A stretch of DNA of 64,000 bases from the NCBI RefSeq assembly GCF_007713705.1, contig NZ_VMSJ01000005.1, forward strand, positions 124,001 through 188,000, given 5' to 3'. Under the pieces are notes generated by a model. That model saw nothing but the letters and a program-made list of their open reading frames with translations, made no database searches and was not told the origin of the DNA. This DNA is from Salinicoccus cyprini. Its GTDB lineage: Bacteria; Bacillota; Bacilli; Staphylococcales; Salinicoccaceae. Position numbers and translations under genes: made by a program. Each line of letters starts with the position of its first letter. Within the stretch, counting starts at the first letter, position 1. Of the stretch, positions 8,574 through 17,021 are shown in pieces.

Positions 8574-9519
8574 GCATGCAGCAGTACTTTTCCTGGTCAT
8601 CCTGATGACTGCGGCTTTGAGCCTTCTCATTGGTTCGGCCGACCTTTTCGAACTGACACGCACCCAATGGCAGAACATCATCTTCAACATCCGGCTGCCC
8701 CGCGTGCTGTCTGCAGCAGTGCTCGGGGCGACACTTGCAATGAGTGGTGTCGTTTTTCAGGTCGTCCTTCGGAATCCGATGGCGGACAGTTTTACGCTTG
8801 GCATGGCCAACGCAGCGGTTCTTGGCAGTGCCGCTGCCGTCACGACCACACTGCCGCTCTTCGCCCGGCCGCTCTTCAGCATTATTGCCGGGCTACTGGC
8901 ACTTTTTATCGTACTGGCGGCTGCAAGGCGTCTTGATACAGCCTACCGTCCGGAAACACTGATCATCATCGGCGTCCTGCTCGGTGCCATGATGAGCGGT
9001 GTGCTATATATCATCGTCCTGATTGCCCCCGCCCAGACGGAGTCGATTGCCCGCTACATGTTCGGTTCCCTTTCGGGTTCCAGCTATGAAGTACTGCTGC
9101 TGACAGCAGCACTGGCTTTACTATCCGGCATCATACTCCATCGCAGCGGCCGTGCACTCGACCTGCTCAACCTTGGAGATGCGAGAGCGTACAGTCTCGG
9201 GGTGGACGTGAAAAAAGTCCGCCCGCTGCTGCTCATCACCGCCTCCATCCCACCGCTTGTCGCCATCAGCTTTACCGGCATGGTGGCGCTTGTCGGCATC
9301 ATCGTGCCCCAGATGATCCTGTACTTCAGACCACTCATGTTCCGCCCGCTGCTCATACTTTCTGCGCTTTACGGTGCGCTCTACATCATTATTGTGGATA
9401 CCGTCGGCCGTACCATCATCGCACCCATCCAGATTCCGACCGGTGTCATGGTGATGATTTCCGCAGTACCGCTCTTTATTTTCCTCATGTATAAAAGGGT
9501 GCTTGTCTCCCGCCGGTAG
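8566..9519 (+). CDS. FecCD/BtuC family ABC transporter permease
   Basis: A 317-residue, strongly hydrophobic protein with the FecCD family signatures: RLPRVLSAAVLGATLAMSG near residue 40, NPMADSFTLGMANAAVLG, and GMVALVGIIVPQM near the C-terminus. It would form a homodimeric channel of about ten spans per subunit for the binding protein encoded just upstream (eight-base overlap). No ATPase gene follows, although FecCD systems need one. In Staphylococcus a single FhuC ATPase can serve several permeases, so a shared ATPase elsewhere is likely. Confidence 0.88.
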   Translation: MNRHAAVLFLVILMTAALSLLIGSADLFELTRTQWQNIIFNIRLPRVLSAAVLGATLAMSGVVFQVVLRNPMADSFTLGMANAAVLGSAAAVTTTLPLFARPLFSIIAGLLALFIVLAAARRLDTAYRPETLIIIGVLLGAMMSGVLYIIVLIAPAQTESIARYMFGSLSGSSYEVLLLTAALALLSGIILHRSGRALDLLNLGDARAYSLGVDVKKVRPLLLITASIPPLVAISFTGMVALVGIIVPQMILYFRPLMFRPLLILSALYGALYIIIVDTVGRTIIAPIQIPTGVMVMISAVPLFIFLMYKRVLVSRR

Positions 9520-9607
9520 TCCGGAGGAGTAGGCAATTGCCCGGCCTCATGATAAAATAGTGAAAAGGCTGTAAATTCAGTTTTTTCATAATCGAGGGGG
9601 AATCATA

Positions 9608-11560
9608 GTGGCACAAAAAGTAGACATAAGTGATATTTTCAAAATCAGATCGGTATCTTCGCCTAAAGTGAGTGCAGGGCAGCAGGTCACGACACTGGTG
9701 ACGCATCTCGACGAAGAGAAGAATGACTATATTACCAATCTGTACCGGATTCAGGATGAATCCCTGCAGCAGCTTACATATCAGGAGGAGCGGCTATCGA
9801 ATGTCAGGCATTCGGAAGATGGACAGTGGACGCTGTTCATTGCGAAGGTGGAGGACAAGCCGCAAGTCTTTCTGCTCCGCACAACCGGTGGGGAACGGAT
9901 GCAGCTGACTAAAGAAAAATCAGGCGTCAGCAGTGCTGAATTTTCAAAGGATGGCACAAAAGTGTACTATCACGTATCGGTTGAAAAGGACGCGGAAGAA
10001 AAAGATGAGTCGAAAGACGATAAGAATAAGAAGCCGGAGCCGGTCATCATCGACCGCATGAAGTACAAGGCGGACAGCGTGGGACTGCTCAAGGAGAAGT
10101 ACCAGCAGGTGAAAGTCATCGATGTGGATACGAAATCGGTAGAGACACTGCTTGAAGGGGAGGAGAACTTCACACTCCATGAAACCATCGGCAGTAATAC
10201 GCTGATCTATTCGACCGATAGAAGTGATGATCCGGACTTCAACTTCAATCAGACACTGTATATCAGGCAGGGTGACGGTGAACCGAAGGAGATCCCTTCC
10301 GAAGAAGGCGGCATCATGAAAGTGGCTGTTTCACCGGACGAAAAGTCTCTGCTGATTGTCGAGATGAGCCGGGAGTATGAAAATGCGACACATGGCGCAC
10401 TCCATCTCTATAATATCGATTCAGGAGAGAAGACGCATATTACCGAAGGGCTTGATAAGCCGGTCGGCGACTCTCTTGCGGCGGATACACAGCAGTCGGT
10501 CGAAGGCAACCCGGCGCAGTGGGTATCGAATGACCGTTTTGTCTTCCTTGTTTCCGATGATGGCAGTGTCAACCTGTACGAAGGCACTACGAATGGGACA
10601 ATCAAGCCGCTGCTTGAAGGACGTCACCATATATTCGGCATGGATGCGACAGAAGAGTATGCAGTGCTCGCAATTTCGGAACATACTTCTCCAAGTGAAC
10701 TCTATAAGTATGACTTTGATGGCGGATCGCTTGAACAGCTCACGCATGTGAATCAGGCATATGTGGATGAGACGGAACTTGTGGATCCGGAAGATATCAC
10801 TTTCAACAGCGAAGACGGTACAGAAGTGCATGGCTGGTTCATGAAACCGGCAGGATACACTGAAGGCAACAAGTATCCGATGATTACCAATATCCATGGC
10901 GGACCACACGCATTCTACGGCAATTCCTTCTTCCATGAGATGCAGGTGCTTGCTGCAAAAGGCTATGCCGTACTGTTCGTAAACCCAAGAGGTTCCCACA
11001 GCTATTCCCAGGCATTTGTGGATGCCGTCAGGGGCGACTATGGCGGGGGCGACTACAAGGACATCATGGCCGGTGTCGACTATGTTACAGCGCAGTACGA
11101 CTGGATCGACCAGGATAACCTCGGTGTGACCGGCGGATCCTATGGCGGCTTCATGACCAACTGGATCGTCGGCCATACGGACCGCTTCAAGGCAGCCGTG
11201 ACACAGCGCAGCATCTGCAACTGGGTCAGCTTCCGCGGTGTGTCGGATATCGGCTATTACTTTACGGACTGGCAGATCCAGGCGGAGTTCAGTGATATCG
11301 ACAAGATGTGGCATCACTCGCCGATCAAGTACGTCGATAAAATCAACACACCCCTGCTCATCCTGCACAGCGAGCGCGATTTCAGATGCCCGATTGAACA
11401 GGCGGAACAGCTGTACATCGCACTCAAGTACCAGAAGAAGGAGACGCAATTTGTCAGATTCCCTGAAGCGGACCACAACCTATCCCGTACAGGAAAGCCG
11501 AATTTGAGAATCGAGCGCCTGACGCATCTCGTCGACTGGTTCGAAAAATACCTCGACTGA
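9608..11560 (+). CDS. S9 family (prolyl oligopeptidase-like) serine peptidase
   Basis: The start is GTG 9608, six bases after AGGGGGA. The 650-residue protein has an N-terminal beta-propeller-like region (about 1-390) with TolB/WD40-like repeats and a C-terminal alpha/beta hydrolase domain. The catalytic triad is visible: Ser511 in GGSYGGF, Asp591 in HSERDFRCP and His623 in EADHNLSR. There is no signal peptide, so it is a cytoplasmic acylaminoacyl- or dipeptidyl-peptidase-like enzyme acting on short peptides. A Lys/Asp/Glu-rich insertion lies near residues 117-140. It is followed by the isoaspartyl dipeptidase gene 30 bases later, so both may serve peptide turnover. Confidence 0.9.
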   Translation: MAQKVDISDIFKIRSVSSPKVSAGQQVTTLVTHLDEEKNDYITNLYRIQDESLQQLTYQEERLSNVRHSEDGQWTLFIAKVEDKPQVFLLRTTGGERMQLTKEKSGVSSAEFSKDGTKVYYHVSVEKDAEEKDESKDDKNKKPEPVIIDRMKYKADSVGLLKEKYQQVKVIDVDTKSVETLLEGEENFTLHETIGSNTLIYSTDRSDDPDFNFNQTLYIRQGDGEPKEIPSEEGGIMKVAVSPDEKSLLIVEMSREYENATHGALHLYNIDSGEKTHITEGLDKPVGDSLAADTQQSVEGNPAQWVSNDRFVFLVSDDGSVNLYEGTTNGTIKPLLEGRHHIFGMDATEEYAVLAISEHTSPSELYKYDFDGGSLEQLTHVNQAYVDETELVDPEDITFNSEDGTEVHGWFMKPAGYTEGNKYPMITNIHGGPHAFYGNSFFHEMQVLAAKGYAVLFVNPRGSHSYSQAFVDAVRGDYGGGDYKDIMAGVDYVTAQYDWIDQDNLGVTGGSYGGFMTNWIVGHTDRFKAAVTQRSICNWVSFRGVSDIGYYFTDWQIQAEFSDIDKMWHHSPIKYVDKINTPLLILHSERDFRCPIEQAEQLYIALKYQKKETQFVRFPEADHNLSRTGKPNLRIERLTHLVDWFEKYLD

Positions 11561-11590
11561 TTTTGATAACGCAGTATAGGGGGCAAAATA

Positions 11591-12742
11591 GTGATTACAT
11601 TAGTGAAGGGCGCATATGTTTATGCGCCTGAACCTTTGGGAGTAAAGGACATTGTCATCTTCAATGACCGCATTGAAAAAATTTCCCGGGAAATCAATGT
11701 GGAGGACTATGAAAGGCTGGGTCTCGACATATCAATCATTGACGGCAGCGGAAAGATTGCTGCACCCGGCCTGATCGACCCGCATGTCCATCTGATCGGT
11801 GGTGGTGGCGAAGGCGGCTATCATACGCGGACACCGGAAACGAATATCAAGGACTTCATTGCAGCGGGTATTACAACGGCAGTCGGGCTGATCGGCACCG
11901 ACAAGACGAGCCGTCATCTGGAATCTCTCTATGCAAAAGCTAAAGCACTGGATACGGAGGGCATGACGGCGTATATGTATACCGGCAACTATCATGTGCC
12001 GGTACCGACTGTGACCGGAGATATCCAGAAGGACATCTATCTGCTCGACAAGGTGATCGGTACAGCCGAAGTGGCCATTGCAGACCATCGTTCCGGCCAG
12101 CCGAGTGTGCACGAACTGGCAAAGGTGGCTGCCGACACGAGAATCGGCGGACTTACTTCCGGCAAGGCCGGTGTGACCCATTTTCATGTTGGACCTGGCG
12201 AGGGGAAGCTCAGTCTGCTGCATGCACTGCTCGACGATTACGATATTCCTGCTGACAAGATCTATCCGACCCACATCAACCGCACAAAGGCACTGATTGA
12301 AGATGCCGCTCATCTATCCAGAAAAGGTGCCTATGTCGATATGACTGCAGATGACGACATTGTTTCGCATCTTCTTATGTTCCAGCAGGCTGAAGGTGAT
12401 ATGGAAAGACTGACACTCTCTTCCGACGGCAATGGCAGTCTGCCGGTCTTCAATGCAGCAGGCCGCCTCACTCATATGGCTGTGGCCCGTCCGAAAGCAC
12501 TGCTTGAAAACATCCAGATGCTTTTGAAATCTGAACAGTTCAGTCCTGAAGAGATATTCAGTCTGGTGACAAAACATCCATCAGATGTGCTTAAACTCGA
12601 TAAAAAAGGGAATCTGAAGGCAGGGTATGATGCTGACCTGCTGCTATTTGATGATGAATACCAGCTTGATCGGGTCATTGCAAAAGGAAAGGTACTGCTT
12701 GAGAACGGCAGCGTAACCGTAAGATCAACTTTTGATGAATGA
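11591..12742 (+). CDS. iadA: Isoaspartyl dipeptidase (beta-aspartyl peptidase)
   Basis: Amidohydrolase-superfamily zinc enzyme that cleaves beta-aspartyl dipeptides formed by protein damage. The 383-residue product shows the IadA pattern: PGLIDPHVHLIGGGGEGG (first metal His pair and Gly-rich loop), GLIGTDKTSRH, THFHVGPGEGKLS, the PTHINR metal His, and LSSDGNGSLP with the catalytic Asp. The start is GTG 11591 behind AGGGGGC. It follows the S9 peptidase with a 30-base gap, and the acetyltransferase follows immediately. Confidence 0.92.
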   Translation: MITLVKGAYVYAPEPLGVKDIVIFNDRIEKISREINVEDYERLGLDISIIDGSGKIAAPGLIDPHVHLIGGGGEGGYHTRTPETNIKDFIAAGITTAVGLIGTDKTSRHLESLYAKAKALDTEGMTAYMYTGNYHVPVPTVTGDIQKDIYLLDKVIGTAEVAIADHRSGQPSVHELAKVAADTRIGGLTSGKAGVTHFHVGPGEGKLSLLHALLDDYDIPADKIYPTHINRTKALIEDAAHLSRKGAYVDMTADDDIVSHLLMFQQAEGDMERLTLSSDGNGSLPVFNAAGRLTHMAVARPKALLENIQMLLKSEQFSPEEIFSLVTKHPSDVLKLDKKGNLKAGYDADLLLFDDEYQLDRVIAKGKVLLENGSVTVRSTFDE

Positions 12743-12752
12743 GGTGAGCAGA

Positions 12753-13304
12753 ATGACTGAAAAGGAAAAGATGCTCAAAGGTGAATACTATAATCCGCAA
12801 GATCCGACACTTGTACACTTGAGGGATAATGCAGATAACCTGATGAATCAGTACAACCACCCAGGCGGCGGGGATAAAGGACAGCTGCTTGATATGCTGT
12901 TCGGCTATCATGTCGAGGGGCTCAGTATCCGGGCGCCATTCTTCTGCGACTATGGCATCAACATCAGAGTCGGCCGCAATTTCTATGCCAATCATAATTG
13001 CGTCTTTCTCGATGTTGCCAAAATAACGATTGGTGACGATGTACTGCTGGGACCGAATGTTTCCCTCATCACTGTCAATCACCCGATTGATCCGGAGAAG
13101 AGAAGACAGAAACTCGAGTATGGCAAGCCCATTACCATTGGCGATAACGTATGGATCGGAGCGGATGTTACCGTCAATCCAGGGGTCACCATCGGTGAGA
13201 ATTCAGTCATCGGCTCAGGGTCGGTTGTGGTGAAGGATGTGCCGGCAAATACAGTGGCTGCAGGCAATCCCTGCAAGGTGATCCGGGCCATTGAAGCGGA
13301 ATGA
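12753..13304 (+). CDS. Maltose/galactoside O-acetyltransferase family protein
   Basis: The ATG at 12753 has GAGGTGAG at the right distance, better than the upstream in-frame ATG codons that overlap iadA. The 183-residue protein is a left-handed beta-helix acetyltransferase of the Maa/NodL/LacA type: an N-terminal Mac domain (EKEKMLKGEYYNPQDPTL), hexapeptide repeats, the catalytic His in LITVNHPID, and the C-terminal GSVVVKDVPANTVAAGNPCKV. It transfers acetyl from acetyl-CoA to sugars. The terminator at 13307 ends the S9-iadA-maa unit. Confidence 0.9.
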   Translation: MTEKEKMLKGEYYNPQDPTLVHLRDNADNLMNQYNHPGGGDKGQLLDMLFGYHVEGLSIRAPFFCDYGINIRVGRNFYANHNCVFLDVAKITIGDDVLLGPNVSLITVNHPIDPEKRRQKLEYGKPITIGDNVWIGADVTVNPGVTIGENSVIGSGSVVVKDVPANTVAAGNPCKVIRAIEAE

Positions 13305-13306
13305 TA

Positions 13307-13344
13307 AAAAAACTGATTTCCCAATAGGCGGAGATCAGTTTTTT
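13307..13344. terminator. Bidirectional terminator
   Basis: Eleven-bp stem AAAAAACTGAT (13307-13317) with ATCAGTTTTTT (13334-13344) between convergent genes. The T run serves the plus strand and the A run serves the minus strand; the right arm overlaps the stop codon of the minus-strand gene. Confidence 0.85.
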
Positions 13345-13955
13345 CATATGATAAAATTAAAATTCCATAGAATGAGGATGTCGACAGCATTCCAAAATCT
13401 GAGCAGTGTATACGTAATGAGATGTATGCCGATGACATAGAGGATCAGCGGCCAGAATGTATCGATCGGCCGGTGCCGGATGGCCAGGTAGAACAGATAG
13501 CCCGGATACAGATTGAGCAGTGTAAAGATGATGACGAGCGAGATGCCGAAAAGGATGAGCAGCGGCGCTTCATCTATATAAAAGAAGTGGTGGATTGCGG
13601 TCACAAGCAGAAACAGGCAGTTGGACAGGATGAACACGACTGTTATAAATACTGTATAGTAGGAGAGCAGTGACAATATACCGATCGGTTTCTTTCTGAA
13701 CCATCGAATCATGAAGTATAGAAAAAGCAGGTTGGATGCGACATATATGGTGAGGATGCCGATCCGCAGCAGCAGTGTGCTGATGAAAGGGACATTTGAA
13801 ATGGCGTTTCCGGTAAACAGCTCACCACCAAGCAGATGACCGAAGCTGCCGGTAATCAGTGTATATATCAGTAGAAGCGGAATGGTGATATAGGGTGAAA
13901 TAAGGAAAGTAGGGTATAGTTTCCTATGGATCTTCAGTAGAAAAGATGGTGACAT
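13344..13955 (-). CDS. Integral membrane protein of unknown function
   Basis: Start ATG 13955 follows GGGAGGC; the longer reading frame upstream lacks a ribosome binding site. The 203-residue product has about five hydrophobic segments with a basic N-terminus and a basic loop (RWFRKKPIG) between spans two and three. The span pattern is reminiscent of Yip1-type proteins, but I cannot assign it. It is a single gene convergent with maa and divergent from the M24 peptidase. Confidence 0.7.
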   Translation of the reverse strand: MSPSFLLKIHRKLYPTFLISPYITIPLLLIYTLITGSFGHLLGGELFTGNAISNVPFISTLLLRIGILTIYVASNLLFLYFMIRWFRKKPIGILSLLSYYTVFITVVFILSNCLFLLVTAIHHFFYIDEAPLLILFGISLVIIFTLLNLYPGYLFYLAIRHRPIDTFWPLILYVIGIHLITYTLLRFWNAVDILILWNFNFII

Positions 13956-14025
13956 TTTATGCCTCCCTTTAAAGGTTCCTATAATATTAGCACAAGTGTC
14001 ACCCAATTAGTATTTACTTGAACTA

Positions 14026-14034
14026 TGTTATATT
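14026..14034 (+). promoter_or_regulatory. Possible extended -10 promoter of the M24 peptidase gene
   Basis: TGTTATATT fits TG-n-TATAAT with one mismatch, 35 bases upstream of the chosen start. The -35 region (TTAGTA) is weak. Confidence 0.35.
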
Positions 14035-14068
14035 GGCAATGACGGATCAAAGAGAAAGGATGGTTGAA

Positions 14069-15169
14069 ATGACAGAGAAATTCAAGAACAGGGTGGAGAA
14101 ACTCACGTCCATGCTCGATGTGGATGCAGTAATCATTACAGACCCGACAAATGTATTTTACTTTACAGGGTGCTTCATCGAACCACACGAGCGGATGCTC
14201 GCCCTTCTGATTGATGTAAAATCGAACGATACGGCACTGATGTTCCCGGAACTCGACCAGGAAGTGGTCAACGATGAGGCGACGGTGGACAATCATCTGC
14301 CATACAGCGATGGAGAAGATCCTTTCAGACAGATATTCGAACATCTGATGGACGCAGATACCATTGGGATCGAAGGCGGGCATGTGACTTACAATCGCTA
14401 TCAGAAGTTCCTTGAAAACTATACGGCGGACCAGATCACATCCGTAGAAGCGGAGATCAATCAGCTCCGTGGCAAAAAGGACGACGATGATAAGGAGAAG
14501 CTTCAGGAAGCTGTCGATATTACGGAAAAAGCATTGGCCGATCTTGTGAACGAACCGGTTTCTGGAAAAACAGAGAAGGAAATTGCCGAATTTCTGCTTA
14601 ATAAAGTGAAGGAATACGGCGCAGTCGATGTCTCATTCGGACCTCTTGTGCTGACCGGTGAAAACTCCGCACTACCGCACGGTACATCAGGAGATACGAC
14701 TGTCGAACCAGGCCACTTCCTGCTTATCGACTTTGGTGTCGTGACGAAGGACCGCTACGTATCCGACATGACACGCACCTTCATCATCGGTGATCCGACC
14801 GAAGAGCAGGAAGCCATCTATAATGCTGTATTGAGAGCCAATGAAGCGGGCATCAAGAAGGCACAGGCCGGCACGCAGATGAATGCTTTGGATGAAGCCG
14901 CCCGCCATGAGATCATGGAAGACGGTTACGGGGAGTACTTCACCCACCGTATCGGACACGGTCTTGGCCTCGGGCTGCATGAAGCACCATCCCTTGACGC
15001 ACAGAATACAGACAAGCTCGAGAATGGGCACGTCATCACGATCGAGCCCGGTGTCTACAAGGCCGGCTTCGGCGGCGTACGCATCGAAGATATGCTCTAC
15101 ATTGATGATACGACACATGTCTTTACGAAATTCCCTAAGGATATCGACAGCATCACGATTGAAGGATAG
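14069..15169 (+). CDS. M24 family aminopeptidase (Xaa-Pro peptidase)
   Basis: Start ATG 14069 follows AAAGGA by eight bases; in-frame ATGs upstream overlap the promoter or the ribosome binding site. The 366-residue protein has a creatinase N-terminal domain (about 1-130) and a pita-bread M24 domain with the five metal ligands: two Asp in LLIDFGVVTKDRYVSDMTR, His in HRIGHGLGLGLHEAP, Glu in TIEPGVYKAGFGG and Glu in VRIEDML. It removes N-terminal residues preceding proline in cytoplasmic peptides. It is monocistronic and ends at the strong bidirectional hairpin. Confidence 0.93.
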   Translation: MTEKFKNRVEKLTSMLDVDAVIITDPTNVFYFTGCFIEPHERMLALLIDVKSNDTALMFPELDQEVVNDEATVDNHLPYSDGEDPFRQIFEHLMDADTIGIEGGHVTYNRYQKFLENYTADQITSVEAEINQLRGKKDDDDKEKLQEAVDITEKALADLVNEPVSGKTEKEIAEFLLNKVKEYGAVDVSFGPLVLTGENSALPHGTSGDTTVEPGHFLLIDFGVVTKDRYVSDMTRTFIIGDPTEEQEAIYNAVLRANEAGIKKAQAGTQMNALDEAARHEIMEDGYGEYFTHRIGHGLGLGLHEAPSLDAQNTDKLENGHVITIEPGVYKAGFGGVRIEDMLYIDDTTHVFTKFPKDIDSITIEG

Positions 15170-15183
15170 AAGAATATAGACTT

Positions 15184-15218
15184 AAAGAAGGTACAGCTCA
15201 GTGAGCTGTACCTTCTTT
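15184..15218. terminator. Strong bidirectional terminator between peptidase and pilus operon
   Basis: Seventeen complementary bases (15184-15200 with 15202-15218) form a near-perfect hairpin ending in TTCTTT. It separates the convergent M24 peptidase gene and the end of the pilus operon. Confidence 0.88.
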
Positions 15219-15228
15219 GGATTCAGAT

Positions 15229-16065
15229 CTATTTCCGTCTCTTCAAGAGCACCATGAACAACGCGATGAGTAGCAGTGCAATGGCAATCATCCAGGAAGA
15301 GCCGGTTACCACTTTTACATCATCCAACCAATGTTTATCCTGTTCGATTGTAGGCGCAGCAATCCCGCTTGTCACAGGCTTCCGTACTTCTTCCGGTGCC
15401 GGCGGTGAGGTACGTTCTGCGTAAACGAGTACCCTGTCCTCCCCGGAAACAGTGCATGTGAGCAGCGTGATCATGTCTTCGCCTTCACGTATCGCAAGCT
15501 TGTCCACTTCGTGAGGTGTGATGATTTCTCGTGCGACAACTTCATAGTAGAGGGTCTCCTTGAAGTTGTTGATGATGACAATCGCCCCATCTTCCAGTTT
15601 GTCGATGTGGGTGAACCATTCATGGTCAGGCGAATACGAGTGGGCTGCCAGTACACTGTTGGAAGATAATCCTCCAACCGGATAGCTGGTACCGTCCACA
15701 CGCGAAACGCCAAGGTCCAGATTCTCCGGCGTTGCCTTGTCATATACCGGATAATGAATGTCGAGTGCAGGAATGTCGACAGTGGCGATGACACCTTCCT
15801 TGTTCTCAGATGTGCGACCTGCCTGCTGCTTCCTCACTTCTACAGGAGGTGTGGATATCGCCTCCGTCCTCGATAGAGTAGCATTATAGTGCGCAAAATT
15901 ATTGTAGGCTGCTCTTTGATCCTCCGAATCCACTTGAAACTGTTCTGTCATGGCTTCCGATTCACGGGACATGGTGTAGTTGTGGTAGAACTTCATGACG
16001 GTCGGATATAGGAATATGGATAGTCCAATCAGGAATAATGCAATCACAACCAGTTTCCTAATCAT
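15229..16065 (-). CDS. Class C-like sortase (second)
   Basis: The start chosen is ATG 16065, giving 278 residues and overlapping the upstream sortase by eight bases. There is an N-terminal membrane anchor (residues 3-22) and a C-terminal span followed by KRRK, the two-anchor layout of pilus-specific class C sortases. The catalytic residues are His142 (AAHSYSP), Cys204 (LLTCTVS) and Arg211. The enzyme would polymerise pilins or attach the adhesin by isopeptide bonds at the outer membrane face. An N-terminal DPW-type lid motif is not evident. It is the last gene of the pilus operon, ending at the hairpin at 15184. Confidence 0.9.
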   Translation of the reverse strand: MIRKLVVIALFLIGLSIFLYPTVMKFYHNYTMSRESEAMTEQFQVDSEDQRAAYNNFAHYNATLSRTEAISTPPVEVRKQQAGRTSENKEGVIATVDIPALDIHYPVYDKATPENLDLGVSRVDGTSYPVGGLSSNSVLAAHSYSPDHEWFTHIDKLEDGAIVIINNFKETLYYEVVAREIITPHEVDKLAIREGEDMITLLTCTVSGEDRVLVYAERTSPPAPEEVRKPVTSGIAAPTIEQDKHWLDDVKVVTGSSWMIAIALLLIALFMVLLKRRK

Positions 16066-16948
16066 TATTCTCATCCTTATCTTTATCCTTTTTCCGCTTC
16101 CATACACGCCACAGGATGAATAGGAACAGTGCGATACCTAAGCCGATCATGTAGTTTCTATAGACATCGAAGAATTTCATCCACCACGCCGTCTTTGCAG
16201 CTTCATGATACTCCTCGACTTCAGGGGTGTAATCGATCTGATGGCCGCGGACGATGAGCCTATGAGAATTGACCATATACGGTGTACATGTAAGCAATGT
16301 CACATGATCTCCACCTTCTTCAATCCTAAGCTTTTCAAAATCAGTCGGTTCAATGACTTCAATCTGATCCACTTCATATGCCAGCGTCTCGTTGATATTG
16401 TGGACAAAGAACACGTCACCGATTTCCATATCATCAAGATCCGTAAACAGCTTTTTATCCGGCAACCCCCTATGTGCAGTAAGGACGCTGTGGGTATTCT
16501 CCCCGCCGACGGGGAGGGAAGTATCGTTCAGATGTCCCACACCCTTCTGCAGCACATTTTCCCCTGTCCCTGCATAGATGGGCAATTCCTGATGGATTCT
16601 CGGGATCTCCACAGTGCCGATCTTTTCATTCACCTCGAGCATCTCAGCGTACATCGCCCGTCCTTCTTCCTCTTCCGCTTCCGTGTAGAAGTCGCTCAAA
16701 GCCTCGTTGCCCGTCAAAGACTGGTTGTATGCGTGCGCCTTTTCCATACGCGCGTCAATATCATCCTCATTCAGACGTTCCACTTCCTGATTGAAATCAT
16801 CCACCTCATCACTCGCCCGATAGTCATAGTAGACCGCACTGATCATGGGATAGATCAATATCCCGAGACCAATCAAGAAAATAAGTACAATGATGAATTT
16901 GAAAATAAAGTTCTTTCTTCTGTTGTTCTGCTTTTTTTCCTGAGCCAT
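16058..16948 (-). CDS. Class C-like sortase (first)
   Basis: This 296-residue protein starts at ATG 16948 behind GGGAGGC. It has an N-terminal anchor (about 13-35), an extracytoplasmic sortase beta-barrel and a C-terminal span with a long charged tail (KRKKDKDKDENND). The active site is His159 (TAHRGLP), Cys221 (LLTCTPY) and Arg230 (SHRLIVRG), typical of pilin polymerases. It is encoded after the shaft pilin gene and an intercistronic hairpin that could lower its expression. It differs clearly from the second sortase, so the two probably have distinct roles such as polymerisation and tip incorporation. Confidence 0.92.
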   Translation of the reverse strand: MAQEKKQNNRRKNFIFKFIIVLIFLIGLGILIYPMISAVYYDYRASDEVDDFNQEVERLNEDDIDARMEKAHAYNQSLTGNEALSDFYTEAEEEEGRAMYAEMLEVNEKIGTVEIPRIHQELPIYAGTGENVLQKGVGHLNDTSLPVGGENTHSVLTAHRGLPDKKLFTDLDDMEIGDVFFVHNINETLAYEVDQIEVIEPTDFEKLRIEEGGDHVTLLTCTPYMVNSHRLIVRGHQIDYTPEVEEYHEAAKTAWWMKFFDVYRNYMIGLGIALFLFILWRVWKRKKDKDKDENND

Positions 16949-16969
16949 ACTATGCCTCCCGTTTCATTT

Positions 16970-17004
16970 TAAAAAGAAACAAGGCAGACAATGCTGTCCA
17001 CCTT
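16970..17004 (-). terminator. Intercistronic hairpin (attenuator) between pilin and sortases
   Basis: On the minus strand a ten-bp stem (17004-16995 with 16990-16981, two wobble pairs, GCAT loop) is followed by GTTTCTTTTTA. It lies between the pilin stop and the first sortase, so it probably works as a partial terminator, giving more structural protein than enzyme. Confidence 0.6.
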
Positions 17005-17021
17005 GGCTTGCTTGAAGTATC

